Below, piece after piece: positions 16,847 through 25,567 of a stretch of DNA of 64,000 nucleotides (position 1 is the first letter of the stretch; every line of letters begins with the position of its first letter). The notes under the pieces are model-generated. The model made no database searches. It had not been told where the DNA came from and worked only from the letters and a program-made list of their open reading frames with translations. The stretch is from assembly GCA_934754415.1 (NCBI GenBank), contig CAKVIS010000006.1, positions 1-64,000 on the forward strand, written 5' to 3'. A program made the translations under genes and the position numbers. The stretch is from an uncultured Bulleidia sp. (GTDB taxonomy: Bacteria > Bacillota_I > Bacilli_A > Erysipelotrichales > Erysipelotrichaceae).

Positions 16847-18205
16847 ATGATGACAAAGAATACATTAATTAAAACTTTGGTTGGTGTCAATGAAATTAAG
16901 ATAAAGAATGTTCAACTAGATACTTCACATGATGGTGTGAAAACACTTATTGCCACCGTAGAACCATTTAAAAACAAGCAATGTCGATGCCCATATTGTG
17001 ATAAAAAGCTTCCTAAGTATGATACTCCGACGCAACCGCAAAGCTGGAGAGGACTTGATTGTGGAGGTGTTCTAATTGACATTAGAAGTACTATTCCTCG
17101 AGTTTCATGTCCTGAACATGGTGTGGTTACAGCAGCAGTACCTTGGGCTTTCCATAATAGCAGGTTCACAAAAGAATTTGATTTAAGTGTTGCCTGGCTT
17201 TCCAGAACGCTGAACAAATCAGCCATTTCTCAGTATATGCGTATTTCATGGGCTAGTGTAGGACGCTGTATTACACGTACAATGAATTATCTTGAGCCAG
17301 AGAAGTCTTCACGACTTACAAATCTTAAAAGAATTGGGATCGATGAAACAAGCTATTCTAAAGGGCACAAGTACATTACAACTGTAATAGATCACGACAC
17401 AAATACCGTTGTGTGGGTCAGCGATAAACATGGAAAAACAGTATTAGAAAGCTTTTTCAAGCAACTTACAGAGGAGCAGTGTGCTGGTATAGAAGTCGTT
17501 TCTGGTGATGGTGCCCGATGGATTACTGAATGCGTAGAAGAATACTGTCCACAGGCCAGGCGGTGTACGGATCCGTTTCACATAATTGAGTGGGCAAATT
17601 TTGCCTTGGACGAAATACGAAAAGAAGCATGGCGAGAGGCAAATGCAGAACTTAAACAGATAAAGAAGGAATATCCACGAGGGAAAGGTAGACCATCTGC
17701 ATATGATAAAACTTCTCGGATTCTATCAGAAGCTAAAGACAGAGCAAAAGAAATCAAAAACAGCAGATATGCACTAGGAAAAGCACCCGAGAATCTGACA
17801 GAGACACAACAGGTAAAACTTGCACAGATTAAAACGAAAAATCATAAACTATACAGAGCTTATGAATTAAAAGAGTCGATAAGAGCAATATTGAAAATCA
17901 AAGATGTAAAACAAGCAGAAAGAGAATTAAACCATTGGATAATCTGGGCGAGAAGAAGCAGAATAGATTCTTTTAAAGAACTAGCGTTAAAAATCAAAAG
18001 GCACAAAGAATACATCCTGAACTTCATAAGTACAGGTATTAGTAATGCACGAGTAGAAGCAAATAATAACAAAATCAGTTTGTTGGTCCATAGATCTTTT
18101 GGATTTAAGAATTTCAGAAATATGGTCGATTTGATAATGCTTGTATGTTCGAATTTGAAGGTACCACTCCCAAACAGGCCAACAACTGTCAGAAAACCCG
18201 CATAA
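16847..18205 (+). CDS. ISL3-family transposase
   Basis: A 452-residue transposase. An N-terminal zinc ribbon (CRCPYC near residue 45, then a Cys pair near 85-95) is followed by a helix-turn-helix region (about 105-140). The DDE catalytic core has Asp in RIGIDETSY near residue 165, Asp in VVSGDGARW near 225, and Glu in ARVEANNN near 405. Length is normal (about 400-450). AGAGG precedes the ATG. It moves its own element by cut-and-paste or related DDE chemistry. No frameshift or stop is present, so it is likely functional. Confidence 0.95.
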   Translation: MMTKNTLIKTLVGVNEIKIKNVQLDTSHDGVKTLIATVEPFKNKQCRCPYCDKKLPKYDTPTQPQSWRGLDCGGVLIDIRSTIPRVSCPEHGVVTAAVPWAFHNSRFTKEFDLSVAWLSRTLNKSAISQYMRISWASVGRCITRTMNYLEPEKSSRLTNLKRIGIDETSYSKGHKYITTVIDHDTNTVVWVSDKHGKTVLESFFKQLTEEQCAGIEVVSGDGARWITECVEEYCPQARRCTDPFHIIEWANFALDEIRKEAWREANAELKQIKKEYPRGKGRPSAYDKTSRILSEAKDRAKEIKNSRYALGKAPENLTETQQVKLAQIKTKNHKLYRAYELKESIRAILKIKDVKQAERELNHWIIWARRSRIDSFKELALKIKRHKEYILNFISTGISNARVEANNNKISLLVHRSFGFKNFRNMVDLIMLVCSNLKVPLPNRPTTVRKPA

Positions 18206-18212
18206 ACAAAAC

Positions 18213-18240
18213 AAAATCAGATACTTTCATATCTGATTTT
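18213..18240 (+). terminator. Transposase terminator inside IS right end
   Basis: An 11-bp stem AAAATCAGATA / TATCTGATTTT with loop CTTTCA, directly after the transposase and overlapping the start of the right inverted repeat. Confidence 0.8.
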
Positions 18241-18264
18241 ACCCACATGTATGTTAGAAGAGCC

Positions 18265-18272
18265 AAAATTTC
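18265..18272. repeat. Target site duplication, right copy
   Basis: AAAATTTC, matching 16549-16556. Confidence 0.95.
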
Positions 18273-18632
18273 TAAATTATTTTTATCTGCTGTTATGGTA
18301 TCCAGTCTGGCAGCCTGTGGACAGAAAAATACCGATGGTGTTTCTGGTGAATTCTCCGGTACTGCAAAAGGTATGGGAGATATCAAAGTGACAATTACAC
18401 TTCAAGATTCTGTTATCACTGATGTTAAAGTGGAAGGTGAAAACGAAACAGAAGGTATTGGTACAAAAGCTATTGAACAGTTGCCGGGCGACATGGTTAA
18501 AGCTAATTCTTTTAAAGTGGATGGCGTAGCTACAGCTACAATCACAAGTGATGCTATCAAAGCAGCTGCAGAAGAAGCAATCAAAGCTGCAGGTCTTGAT
18601 CCAAAAAATTACTAGGATACAATAAGCATGCT

Positions 18633-18658
18633 AAACACAGTGTAAGTTGTGTTTTTTT
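18633..18658 (+). terminator. Terminator of the split lipoprotein gene
   Basis: Stem AAACACA / TGTGTTT followed by a T-run. The flavin reductase starts afresh from the 18660-18780 region. Confidence 0.75.
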
Positions 18659-18779
18659 ATACATGGAGTGTGATATTAAAAAAAGGTGTTTTTCACAATT
18701 CTTTCACAATTCTCTTGTGGAAAAAAATGAGTGTGTTATAGTTAATGTGCACTAAGTTGAAGTGCTTTCGGAGGAAAAA

Positions 18780-20663
18780 ATGAACAGAATTTCTAAACTA
18801 TTTTTGTCCGCTGTCATGGCTACCAGTTTAGTAGCTTGTGGTCAGAAGGCAAGTGGTGGCGTCTCTGGTGAATTCTCTGGTACTGCAAAAGGTATGGGAG
18901 GAGATGTTACAGTAACCATCACACTCAAAGATTCCGTTATTACAGATGTTAAAGTACAGGGTGATAACGAGACAGAAGGTATCGGTACAAAGGCTATCGA
19001 AAAGATGCCTGATGAAATGGTTAAAGCCAATTCCATTAACGTTGATGGTGTAGCTACAGCTACAATTACAAGTGATGCCATCAAGTCCGCAGCTGCAGAA
19101 GCAATCAAAGCTGCAGGTCTGAATCCAGAAGATTATCAGACAGCTGCTGAAGGCGGAAAAGAAGAAGACGTTGAAAAGGACGTTGATGTTGTTGTTGTAG
19201 GTGCTGGTGGAGCAGGTATGACAGCTGCTATTACAGCTGCTGATGCAGGTAAGAGCGTAGTTATTCTGGAAAGCCAGGAAGTTGCCGGTGGTAACTCCGT
19301 ACGTGCTACAGGTGGTATGAACGCTGCCAAGACAGTTTATCAGGATAACAACGAATTCGAAGAATCCGCTGGTGTAGAAAAAACATTAAAATCTGCTGAA
19401 AAATATGCTGATAATGCAGATATTCAGGCTTTAGCTTCTACAGTTAAAGAACAGTGGGAAGCTTACCAGGCTAATCCTACAGGATATTTTGATTCTGTTG
19501 AATTAATGGAATTAGATACAATGATCGGTGGTAAGGGTGTTAACAATATTGAACTTGTTAAGACACTTGCAGGTAATTCCGCTGATGCTATTGAATGGCT
19601 ATCCACAATCGGTGCTGATCTTAAGAACGTAGGTCAGTTCGGTGGTGCTGCTGTTAAGAGAATTCATCGTCCTGTAAATGAAGACGGTAAAGTTATTTCT
19701 GTTGGTTCTTACATTGTTCCAATTCTTGAAAAGACTGTAGAAGACAGAGGCGTTGAAGTATTCTACAACACTACTGCTAATAAGATTATCATGAAAGATG
19801 GTAAGGCTGCAGGTGTAGAAGCAGAAGGTAAGACAGGTAACAAAGTTACAATCAATGCTAAGTCCGTTGTTCTTGCTACAGGTGGTTTCGGTGCGAACAA
19901 TGATATGGTATCTGAACAGAATCCTGCATTAAAAGGATACATTACAACAAATGCTGCAGGTATCTTAGGTCAGGGTATCACAATGGCTACTGCTGATGAT
20001 GTGAATGCTGCTACAGTGGATATGGATCAGATTCAGTTACATCCAACAGTTCATGTTGAAGGAAGCAACGCTGTATTAATTACAGAAGGTCTTCGTGGAG
20101 ACGGTGCTATCTTAGTTAACTCCAAAGGTGAAAGATTTACTGATGAAGTTGGTACAAGAGACGTAGTTTCCGCTGCTGAAAATGAACAGGAAGGCGGCTT
20201 TGCATGGTTAGTTGTTGACCAGGCCATGGCTGATGCAAGTGCAGTTGTTCAGGGTTACATTGACAAGGGTTATGCTGTAACAGGTAAAACTTATGAAGAA
20301 TTAGCTGAAGCTATGGAAGCAGATGCTGATACATTCGCAAAGACAATGGAAACATGGAATACATGTGTTGACAACAAGTCTGATGCAGAATTCGGAAGAA
20401 CAGCTTTCACTAACAAGCTGGATACAGCTCCTTATTATGCAATCAAGGTTCAGCCAGGTGTTCACCACACAATGGGTGGTCTGAAGATTGATACAAATAC
20501 ATGTGTATTAAATAAAGATGGTGATGTTATCTCCGGTCTGTATGCAGCAGGTGAAGTCACAGGTGGCGTTCACGGTGCTAACAGACTTGGTGGTAATGCA
20601 GTTGCTGACTTCGTAGTATTTGGTAGAATTGCCGGTACAAACGCAGCAGAAAATGCTAAGTAA
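18780..20663 (+). CDS. Secreted flavin lipoprotein reductase (FMN-binding plus FAD fumarate-reductase domain)
   Basis: A 627-residue lipoprotein. Signal peptide with lipobox LVAC (Cys20), then an FMN-binding domain (about 25-115) with the covalent-flavin motif DGVATAT (Thr95 expected to be flavinylated by ApbE). The FAD-binding domain (about 135-627) carries GAGGAGMTAA, HPTVH, GERFTDE, GVHHTMGG and the C-terminal GGNAVADFVVFG. The family includes fumarate, urocanate and methacrylate reductases that take electrons from the membrane to an external acceptor; the acceptor here cannot be read from sequence. The start is set at the ATG after GGAGG (18770-18774). No ApbE lies in this window. Codon use looks highly optimised, suggesting strong expression. 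Confidence 0.92.
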   Translation: MNRISKLFLSAVMATSLVACGQKASGGVSGEFSGTAKGMGGDVTVTITLKDSVITDVKVQGDNETEGIGTKAIEKMPDEMVKANSINVDGVATATITSDAIKSAAAEAIKAAGLNPEDYQTAAEGGKEEDVEKDVDVVVVGAGGAGMTAAITAADAGKSVVILESQEVAGGNSVRATGGMNAAKTVYQDNNEFEESAGVEKTLKSAEKYADNADIQALASTVKEQWEAYQANPTGYFDSVELMELDTMIGGKGVNNIELVKTLAGNSADAIEWLSTIGADLKNVGQFGGAAVKRIHRPVNEDGKVISVGSYIVPILEKTVEDRGVEVFYNTTANKIIMKDGKAAGVEAEGKTGNKVTINAKSVVLATGGFGANNDMVSEQNPALKGYITTNAAGILGQGITMATADDVNAATVDMDQIQLHPTVHVEGSNAVLITEGLRGDGAILVNSKGERFTDEVGTRDVVSAAENEQEGGFAWLVVDQAMADASAVVQGYIDKGYAVTGKTYEELAEAMEADADTFAKTMETWNTCVDNKSDAEFGRTAFTNKLDTAPYYAIKVQPGVHHTMGGLKIDTNTCVLNKDGDVISGLYAAGEVTGGVHGANRLGGNAVADFVVFGRIAGTNAAENAK

Positions 20664-20677
20664 TCATTGATTCCATT

Positions 20678-20705
20678 ACAGGATAGGCAACTATCCTGTT
20701 TTCTT
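20678..20705 (+). terminator. Terminator of flavin reductase
   Basis: A 9-bp stem ACAGGATAG / CTATCCTGT with GCAA loop, followed by a T-rich tail. Confidence 0.9.
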
Positions 20706-20729
20706 TTTTCTTTTAAATTCTTAAGATTG

Positions 20730-20738
20730 TGCTATGAT
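20730..20738 (+). promoter_or_regulatory. Extended -10 promoter, near-leaderless VTT gene
   Basis: TGC-TATGAT (20730-20738) ends 9 bases before the ATG at 20748. There is no Shine-Dalgarno in between. Confidence 0.6.
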
Positions 20739-20747
20739 TATGCAGCT

Positions 20748-21443
20748 ATGGAAAAGAAAAAGAAGATTGTGTTTACAATTCTGGCAGTATGCATTGTATG
20801 TTTAGTGCTTGGAATTGCATATTATATGTTGAAAGATACATGTCTGGAATTGCTGGAATTACTGAAACTGCATGATAAACAGGCTTTGATGGATTATCTG
20901 AATTCCAAAGATGAAGTATCAGGAATGATTTCTATTTTTTTCCTTTCTGTACTTCAGGTAATTACCATCTTCTTTCCTGCGATGTTTATACAATTTGTGT
21001 CTGGTCTTATTTATGGCTGGTGGAAAGCTTTTATTGCCTGTCATTTAGGATTTGTTGTGGGAAATCTTCTGGTTTTTCGCTTTGCAAGACATTTCCATAA
21101 ATTTGTTCAGAATAATCTGAATTTTGACAGTAAATCCAACTGGATTCTTGATAAGATCAACAGTACAAAACCTGAATTTGTTTTTGCTTTAACATATATG
21201 ATTCCAGGTATTCCCAATGGTATTGTTCCGTATATTGCTGCAAAATCAGATATTCGATTTACAAAATATGCCATGACTGTTGCAATTGCCTGTATGATGT
21301 CTATCTTATCCAATTGCTGGATAGGGCATTTTCTTATCAGAGGTGAATACATCTTTGTGATATTATCTTTTACATTCCAGATCAGTATGATAGGTCTGGT
21401 AATTTGGAAGAAAGAATGGTTCTTGAAGAAGGGTAAGAAATAG
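20748..21443 (+). CDS. VTT-domain membrane protein (TVP38/TMEM64, DedA-like)
   Basis: A 231-residue membrane protein: N-terminal helix at about 8-28, then the VTT core with FFPAMFIQFVSGLIYGWWKAF (split over about 75-97), a re-entrant region, and the MIPGIPNGIVPYIAA loop near residues 150-163. The GxxxG...F/Y and PG-x-P-x-G features are typical of the TVP38/TMEM64 family, thought to act as lipid scramblases or transport-linked proteins; function here is unknown. The start chosen is the ATG followed by a Lys-rich stretch (MEKKKK), which lies just downstream of an extended -10, so the longer frame upstream would not be transcribed. Confidence 0.85.
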   Translation: MEKKKKIVFTILAVCIVCLVLGIAYYMLKDTCLELLELLKLHDKQALMDYLNSKDEVSGMISIFFLSVLQVITIFFPAMFIQFVSGLIYGWWKAFIACHLGFVVGNLLVFRFARHFHKFVQNNLNFDSKSNWILDKINSTKPEFVFALTYMIPGIPNGIVPYIAAKSDIRFTKYAMTVAIACMMSILSNCWIGHFLIRGEYIFVILSFTFQISMIGLVIWKKEWFLKKGKK

Positions 21444-21535
21444 TGTTTGCTCTTCTTTTTTAGGTACTTTATGCCATTGTAAATCCTTGCACATCATTTA
21501 AGCTTCTTGTATAGTCGTAAATAGAGGTGAAATAT

Positions 21536-22456
21536 ATGAAATATATACAATTTTCTCAGGAACTTCCTCAAGTCAGTACCATTGGCATTGGCTGTATGCG
21601 TATTGCAGGTATGGATGTTCAGCAGGCAGAGACGTTTTTAAAAACGGGCCTGGATGCAGGAATTAATTTTATTGATGAAGCAGATATTTATGGAGCAGGC
21701 AGAAGTGAAGAAGTTATAGGTGAAGTCTTTGCAAAAGATTCTTCTCTTCGCTCACGTTTTTTCCTTCAATCCAAGTGTGGTATCCGACAGGACTTTTTTG
21801 ATTTTTCCAAAGAGTATATTCTGGAATCAGTGGATGGTATTCTTTCAAGACTGCATACAGATCATCTGGATTCATTATTGTTGCATAGACCTGATGTGTT
21901 GATGGAACCTGAAGAAGTTGCAGAAGCACTGGATATTCTCTATACACAGGGAAAAGTTTTGTCTTTTGGGGTAAGTAATATGACTTCTGGTCATATTGAG
22001 TATCTTCAAAGCGCAATGAAGCAGAAACTGACAGTAAATCAGTTGCAGATGAGCTGTGTTCATACACCGGTTATTGATAATCTTCTTCATGAAGATATGG
22101 AAGATGCTTTAAGTGTAAAACATGATTCTGGTATTCTGCCTTACATGCAATTACATCATATGGGATTGCAGGTGTGGTCACCACTTCAAAAAGGATATTT
22201 TGAAGGCGTTTTCCTCAATGACGAAAAGTATGCAAAACTCAATGAGACTTTACAAGAGATTGCGGATATATATGGAGTACAGAAGGATGTGATTGCCTAT
22301 GCATGGCTATTACGTATTCCTTGTTCTACACAGGTGATTTTAGGAACAACAAAACCTGAAAGACTTCAGAGTGCCGCAAAAGCAGCAGATATTACATTAT
22401 CCAGAAAAGACTGGTACAGAATTTATACTTCAGTGGAAGGTAATCAGTTACCTTAA
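21536..22456 (+). CDS. Aldo/keto reductase (YdhF-like)
   Basis: A 306-residue NADPH-dependent aldo/keto reductase. The catalytic tetrad is visible: Asp and Tyr in DEADIYGAGRSE (about residues 45-56), Lys in LQSKCGI near 80, and His in LLLHRPD near 115. The C-terminal nucleotide-binding end is near residues 260-275 (QVILGTTKPERL). The substrate is unknown. AGAGG overlaps an in-frame GTG 9 bases upstream; the ATG at 21536 is better spaced. A Cof phosphatase follows 17 bases downstream, probably in the same operon. Confidence 0.9.
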   Translation: MKYIQFSQELPQVSTIGIGCMRIAGMDVQQAETFLKTGLDAGINFIDEADIYGAGRSEEVIGEVFAKDSSLRSRFFLQSKCGIRQDFFDFSKEYILESVDGILSRLHTDHLDSLLLHRPDVLMEPEEVAEALDILYTQGKVLSFGVSNMTSGHIEYLQSAMKQKLTVNQLQMSCVHTPVIDNLLHEDMEDALSVKHDSGILPYMQLHHMGLQVWSPLQKGYFEGVFLNDEKYAKLNETLQEIADIYGVQKDVIAYAWLLRIPCSTQVILGTTKPERLQSAAKAADITLSRKDWYRIYTSVEGNQLP

Positions 22457-22473
22457 AGAAAGGAATAGAAGAA

Positions 22474-23316
22474 ATGAGCAGAAAGATTGTATTTCTGGAT
22501 GTGGATGGCACTTTGATTAACTATGAAGCAAAGCTTCCAGAAAGTGCCGCAAGAGCAGTCAGTGAAGCACGTGCCAATGGGCATAAAGTGTATATTTGCA
22601 CCGGATGTTCAAAAGCAGAAATTGAACAGAGAAATCTATGTGATCTTGACGGTATGATTGGTGGTAATGGTGCATATGTAGAAGATAATGGTAAAGTAGT
22701 CATGCATCAGGGATTATCCAGAGAAGAAGTGAAAAAGATTGCTGACTGGTGTAATGAAAGAAATCTTGCGTTTTATCTGGAAGCTAATTCAGGAATTTAC
22801 TGCAATGAGATGATGCATGTCAAAGGCCCTGAAACTATGGTGAAGTATTCTTTAGGAAAAGGAGCAGATTTATCAAAAGCTAAAAATTCTGCAGATTCTT
22901 TTATCAACTCTTTTATTCTTGTCAAAGGTGAAGAGCAATACAGAGATGATGTGAATAAAATCAGTTTTATCCTTGATTCTTATCAGGATCATCTGGATTC
23001 TAAAAAAGAATTTCCAGAACTTGAAGCCAATACATGGGGTGGTAAAGGTGAACATGCTCTTTTTGGAGATCTTGGCCCATCAGGTATTACCAAAAAACAT
23101 GCTATTGAAGTATTATTAGACTATTTAGGAGCAGATCAGAAAGATACTATTTCTTTTGGAGATGCCAAAATCGACCTATCTATGTTTGAACTGTGTGCGT
23201 ATAATGTAGCCATGGGTAATGGTGGCCCGGAGATCAAAGAAGCAGCAGATTATATTACTACAGATGTGGATGAAGATGGTTTGTATAATGCTTTTAAATA
23301 TTTGAATCTCATATAA
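22474..23316 (+). CDS. Cof-type HAD phosphatase
   Basis: A 280-residue HAD-IIB protein. Motif I FLDVDGTLIN is at residues 6-15, motif II ICTGCSK near 40 (Thr-Gly-Cys replaces the usual Thr-Gly-Arg), the conserved Lys lies in GITKKHAIEVLL near 208, and motif IV in SFGDAKIDLSMF near 230 replaces the usual GDGxND. The change from GDGxND to GDAKID is less common but keeps the acidic residues. Probably sugar-phosphate phosphatase activity. It sits in an operon with the aldo/keto reductase and ends at a GC-rich terminator. Confidence 0.88.
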   Translation: MSRKIVFLDVDGTLINYEAKLPESAARAVSEARANGHKVYICTGCSKAEIEQRNLCDLDGMIGGNGAYVEDNGKVVMHQGLSREEVKKIADWCNERNLAFYLEANSGIYCNEMMHVKGPETMVKYSLGKGADLSKAKNSADSFINSFILVKGEEQYRDDVNKISFILDSYQDHLDSKKEFPELEANTWGGKGEHALFGDLGPSGITKKHAIEVLLDYLGADQKDTISFGDAKIDLSMFELCAYNVAMGNGGPEIKEAADYITTDVDEDGLYNAFKYLNLI

Positions 23317-23320
23317 TGTA

Positions 23321-23347
23321 AACGCCGGATAAACCGGCGTTTCTTTT
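23321..23347 (+). terminator. Terminator of AKR-Cof operon
   Basis: An 8-bp GC-rich stem AACGCCGG / CCGGCGTT followed by TTCTTTT. Confidence 0.88.
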
Positions 23348-23364
23348 GAAAAAGGAGAAGTCAC

Positions 23365-24861
23365 ATGACAAAAGAAGAAAAACTGCAAAAGTATAAAGAC
23401 TGGGAATTCCGTATGAGTGCATATCACATGGCAATCGAAATCATTTCCATTGATGCCCATACAGTAGCACCTAAAGGTGGAAGTACATATCGTGATGAAA
23501 GAACCGCCTATCTTGCCGGGGAGCTTTTCTCTATTGAAACTGAAAAGGAAATGCTGGATATTCTAAAAGAACTAAAAGATGATCCATCTTTAGAATATGC
23601 AGATCAAAGAGCCATGAAGCTATATTATAAGCAGGTGATGGATACAGTATGTATTCCGAAAGAAGAATTTGTTGCTTTTACACAATTACAGGCAGAATCC
23701 TACAATATATGGCTTGAAGCTAAACAAACTAAGAATTATGCACTGTATGCACCTGCGTTAAAGAAAATCATAGAAACCAAAAAGAAATTTTATGGCTATA
23801 GAAACAGTTCTATGAATACTTATGATCAGATGCTGGATGATTTTGAACCTGGCATGACACAGGAAAAGTATGATATTTTCTTTGAACAGATCAAAGAAAG
23901 ACTGGTTCCTCTGCTACATAAAATACAACAGGCTGAACAAATTGATGACAGTTTTCTGTTTGCTGAGTATCCTGTGGAAGAACAGAAAAAATTCATGGTG
24001 GAATTACTGGAATATCTTCACTTTGATCCTGAATGGGGATATCAGAACGAATCCGAGCATCCTTTCACATCCTTTACATGCGAAAATGACTGCAGAACAA
24101 CTACAAAGTATTTAAAAGACAATGTGGTTTCAGCTATTCTCTCTACAGTACATGAAGTTGGACATGCCTATTATGAACATAATTGTGATCCTGCATTTGA
24201 TGGAAATATTCTTTCTGAAGGTATTTCCTGTGGACTACATGAATCTCAATCCCGCTTATGTGAAAACTATCTGGGCAGAACACTTGCTTTCTGGAAGTAT
24301 AACTTTCCTCGATTACAGAAACATTTTCCTCAGCAATTGTCCGGCATTACACTAGAGCAGTTTGTTAATGCCATGAATGTGGTAAAGGCAAGTCTTGTAA
24401 GAACTGAAGCGGATGAGCTGACCTATCCATTACATATTTTAGTGCGTTATGAAATTGAAAAAGGGTTATTCAACGGTACTATCGGAACGGATCATCTGGA
24501 TGAAGTATGGGCAGATATGTATGAAAAGTATCTTGGTGTAAGACCTCAGGATGCCTCTGTCGGCATTTTACAGGACGTACACTGGAGTTCTGGTGATTTT
24601 GGTTATTTTCCTACTTATGCACTCGGTTCAGCATTTGCTGCGCAGTTTATGGATACCATGCGTAAGGATATTGATGTGGATGATTTGTTAGAAAATAATC
24701 ATTACGATACATGTATTGCATGGCTGAAAGAACATATTCATACATATGGCTTCTTATATAACGGAGATGAACTGGTGGGAAAAGTGACGGGTAAACCGTT
24801 TGATGTAGAGTATTATCTGCAATATCTGGAAGAGAAGTATTCAAAACTGTATAACTTATAA
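23365..24861 (+). CDS. Carboxypeptidase, M32 family (Taq-type)
   Basis: A 498-residue metallocarboxypeptidase. The zinc motif HEVGH lies in TVHEVGHAYYEHN near residue 262, followed by the third ligand region HESQSRLCEN about 30 residues later. Length and the closing region (about 400-470) fit M32. It is cytoplasmic (no signal) and trims C-terminal residues from peptides. AAGGAG precedes the ATG by about 8 bases, directly after the previous terminator, whose hairpin may lie in its leader. Confidence 0.93.
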   Translation: MTKEEKLQKYKDWEFRMSAYHMAIEIISIDAHTVAPKGGSTYRDERTAYLAGELFSIETEKEMLDILKELKDDPSLEYADQRAMKLYYKQVMDTVCIPKEEFVAFTQLQAESYNIWLEAKQTKNYALYAPALKKIIETKKKFYGYRNSSMNTYDQMLDDFEPGMTQEKYDIFFEQIKERLVPLLHKIQQAEQIDDSFLFAEYPVEEQKKFMVELLEYLHFDPEWGYQNESEHPFTSFTCENDCRTTTKYLKDNVVSAILSTVHEVGHAYYEHNCDPAFDGNILSEGISCGLHESQSRLCENYLGRTLAFWKYNFPRLQKHFPQQLSGITLEQFVNAMNVVKASLVRTEADELTYPLHILVRYEIEKGLFNGTIGTDHLDEVWADMYEKYLGVRPQDASVGILQDVHWSSGDFGYFPTYALGSAFAAQFMDTMRKDIDVDDLLENNHYDTCIAWLKEHIHTYGFLYNGDELVGKVTGKPFDVEYYLQYLEEKYSKLYNL

Positions 24862-24881
24862 ATCAGTTTAAAGAGTGCTTC

Positions 24882-24907
24882 TTAAAAGAGTTACTGTACT
24901 CTTTTAA
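24882..24907 (+). other. Hairpin after carboxypeptidase
   Basis: A perfect 10-bp stem TTAAAAGAGT / ACTCTTTTAA with loop TACTGT. It lacks a T-run outside the stem (AGATAAG follows), so it is a weak terminator or an mRNA-stabilising hairpin. Confidence 0.5.
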
Positions 24908-24926
24908 AGATAAGAGGGTCTGCTGC

Positions 24927-24992
24927 ATGCGTGAAGAATCATACAATGTTGCTTTGATAAAAGCAGAGAAGATCAGTAAAAAGCTTTTTTGA
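24927..24992 (+). CDS. Possible 21-residue small ORF
   Basis: A short frame beginning MREESYN and ending KKLF. An AGAGGG ribosome-binding sequence sits 9 bases upstream of its ATG. No similarity is recognised. It lies in the 238-base gap between the carboxypeptidase and the ybaK-like gene, where the other visible signals are a hairpin and a promoter (TTGAGA...TATACT near 25011-25038). It may be a chance frame. Confidence 0.2.
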   Translation: MREESYNVALIKAEKISKKLF

Positions 24993-25099
24993 ACTTGAGT
25001 AAAAAACTTGAGAGATCAGAGATACAGAGTATACTCATTACCAAGAATTGCATGCAGGTAATTCCCTGCTGAGCAGTTTATGAAGGAGTGATATACAAC

Positions 25100-25567
25100 A
25101 TGTCTTATATAGAGGTTCAAAAACAACTTGAGCAGTATGATCTGGATAAAGAGATACAGGTTCTTCCTCATAGTTCAGCCACTGTAGCACTTGCAGCAGA
25201 GACAATCGGTGTAAAGGAAGCACAAATTGCCAAAACTATGGCATTTATGGTAAAGGAACAGCCGATACTGATAGTCATGGAAGGGACTGCCAGGCTGGAT
25301 AATCACAAATATAAAAGTTTCTTTCATGCAAAAGCTAAAATGATGTCTGCTGAAGAATTAAAGGAATACATTGATCATGAACCTGGAGGAGTATGTCCTT
25401 TTGGAGTTAAAGACAATGTCCTTGTGTATTTTGATATCTCTTTAAAGCATTGGGATACTGTTTGGCCTGCAGCAGGTTTACATAATAACTGTGTCAGAAT
25501 TACAGTACAGGATATGGAAAAGGTAGTACAGCCTGCAGCCTGGATTGATGTGACTAAAGCAGAGTGA
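25100..25567 (+). CDS. YbaK/EbsC family aminoacyl-tRNA deacylase
   Basis: A 155-residue protein of the YbaK/ProX fold, which removes misattached amino acids (typically Cys or Ala from tRNA-Pro). Conserved features include an AQIAKTMAFMV strand with the catalytic Lys near residue 45, and GGVCPFGVKD near residue 95. Length fits the stand-alone family. GAAGGAG lies 11 bases before the ATG; an in-frame GTG just upstream overlaps that site and is unlikely. It is monocistronic and closed by a terminator. Confidence 0.9.
   Translation: MSYIEVQKQLEQYDLDKEIQVLPHSSATVALAAETIGVKEAQIAKTMAFMVKEQPILIVMEGTARLDNHKYKSFFHAKAKMMSAEELKEYIDHEPGGVCPFGVKDNVLVYFDISLKHWDTVWPAAGLHNNCVRITVQDMEKVVQPAAWIDVTKAE

Larger units (their letters stand above)
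16557..18264 (+). mobile_element. ISL3-family insertion sequence, complete
   Basis: A 1708-bp element with a single transposase gene. Terminal inverted repeats at 16557-16584 and 18237-18264 match at 21 of 28 positions (shared core TGTGGGTAA). It is flanked by the 8-bp direct repeat AAAATTTC. The transposase frame, both ends and the duplication are intact, so this is a recent and possibly still mobile insertion. It carries about 290 bp of structured non-coding sequence before the transposase and a short terminator just inside the right end. Confidence 0.95.
16543..18615 (+). pseudogene. FMN-binding lipoprotein gene split by an insertion sequence
   Basis: The 5' end (GGAGG, ATG at 16543, four codons M-N-K-I plus two bases) lies before the IS. 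The rest resumes at 18273 and ends at 18615. Removing the IS and one copy of its duplication restores the frame M-N-K-I-S-K-L-F-L-S. This gives a 117-residue or so lipoprotein with lipobox LAAC and one FMN-binding domain ending in the covalent-flavin motif DGVATAT. It closely resembles the first ~120 residues of the reductase at 18780. In this genome the native start is cut off. A start codon in the IS end (ATG at 18247) could give M-Y-V-R-R-A-K fused to the signal peptide, but it has no ribosome site. Likely inactive. Confidence 0.88.

Noticed and set aside
18145..18246. The upstream part of the 156-codon frame before the FMN lipoprotein
   Set aside because: These codons lie in the transposase 3' end and its terminator; they are not part of the original gene.
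24882..24907. A terminator call for the carboxypeptidase
   Set aside because: The stem is perfect but no T-run follows it, so I list it only as a hairpin.
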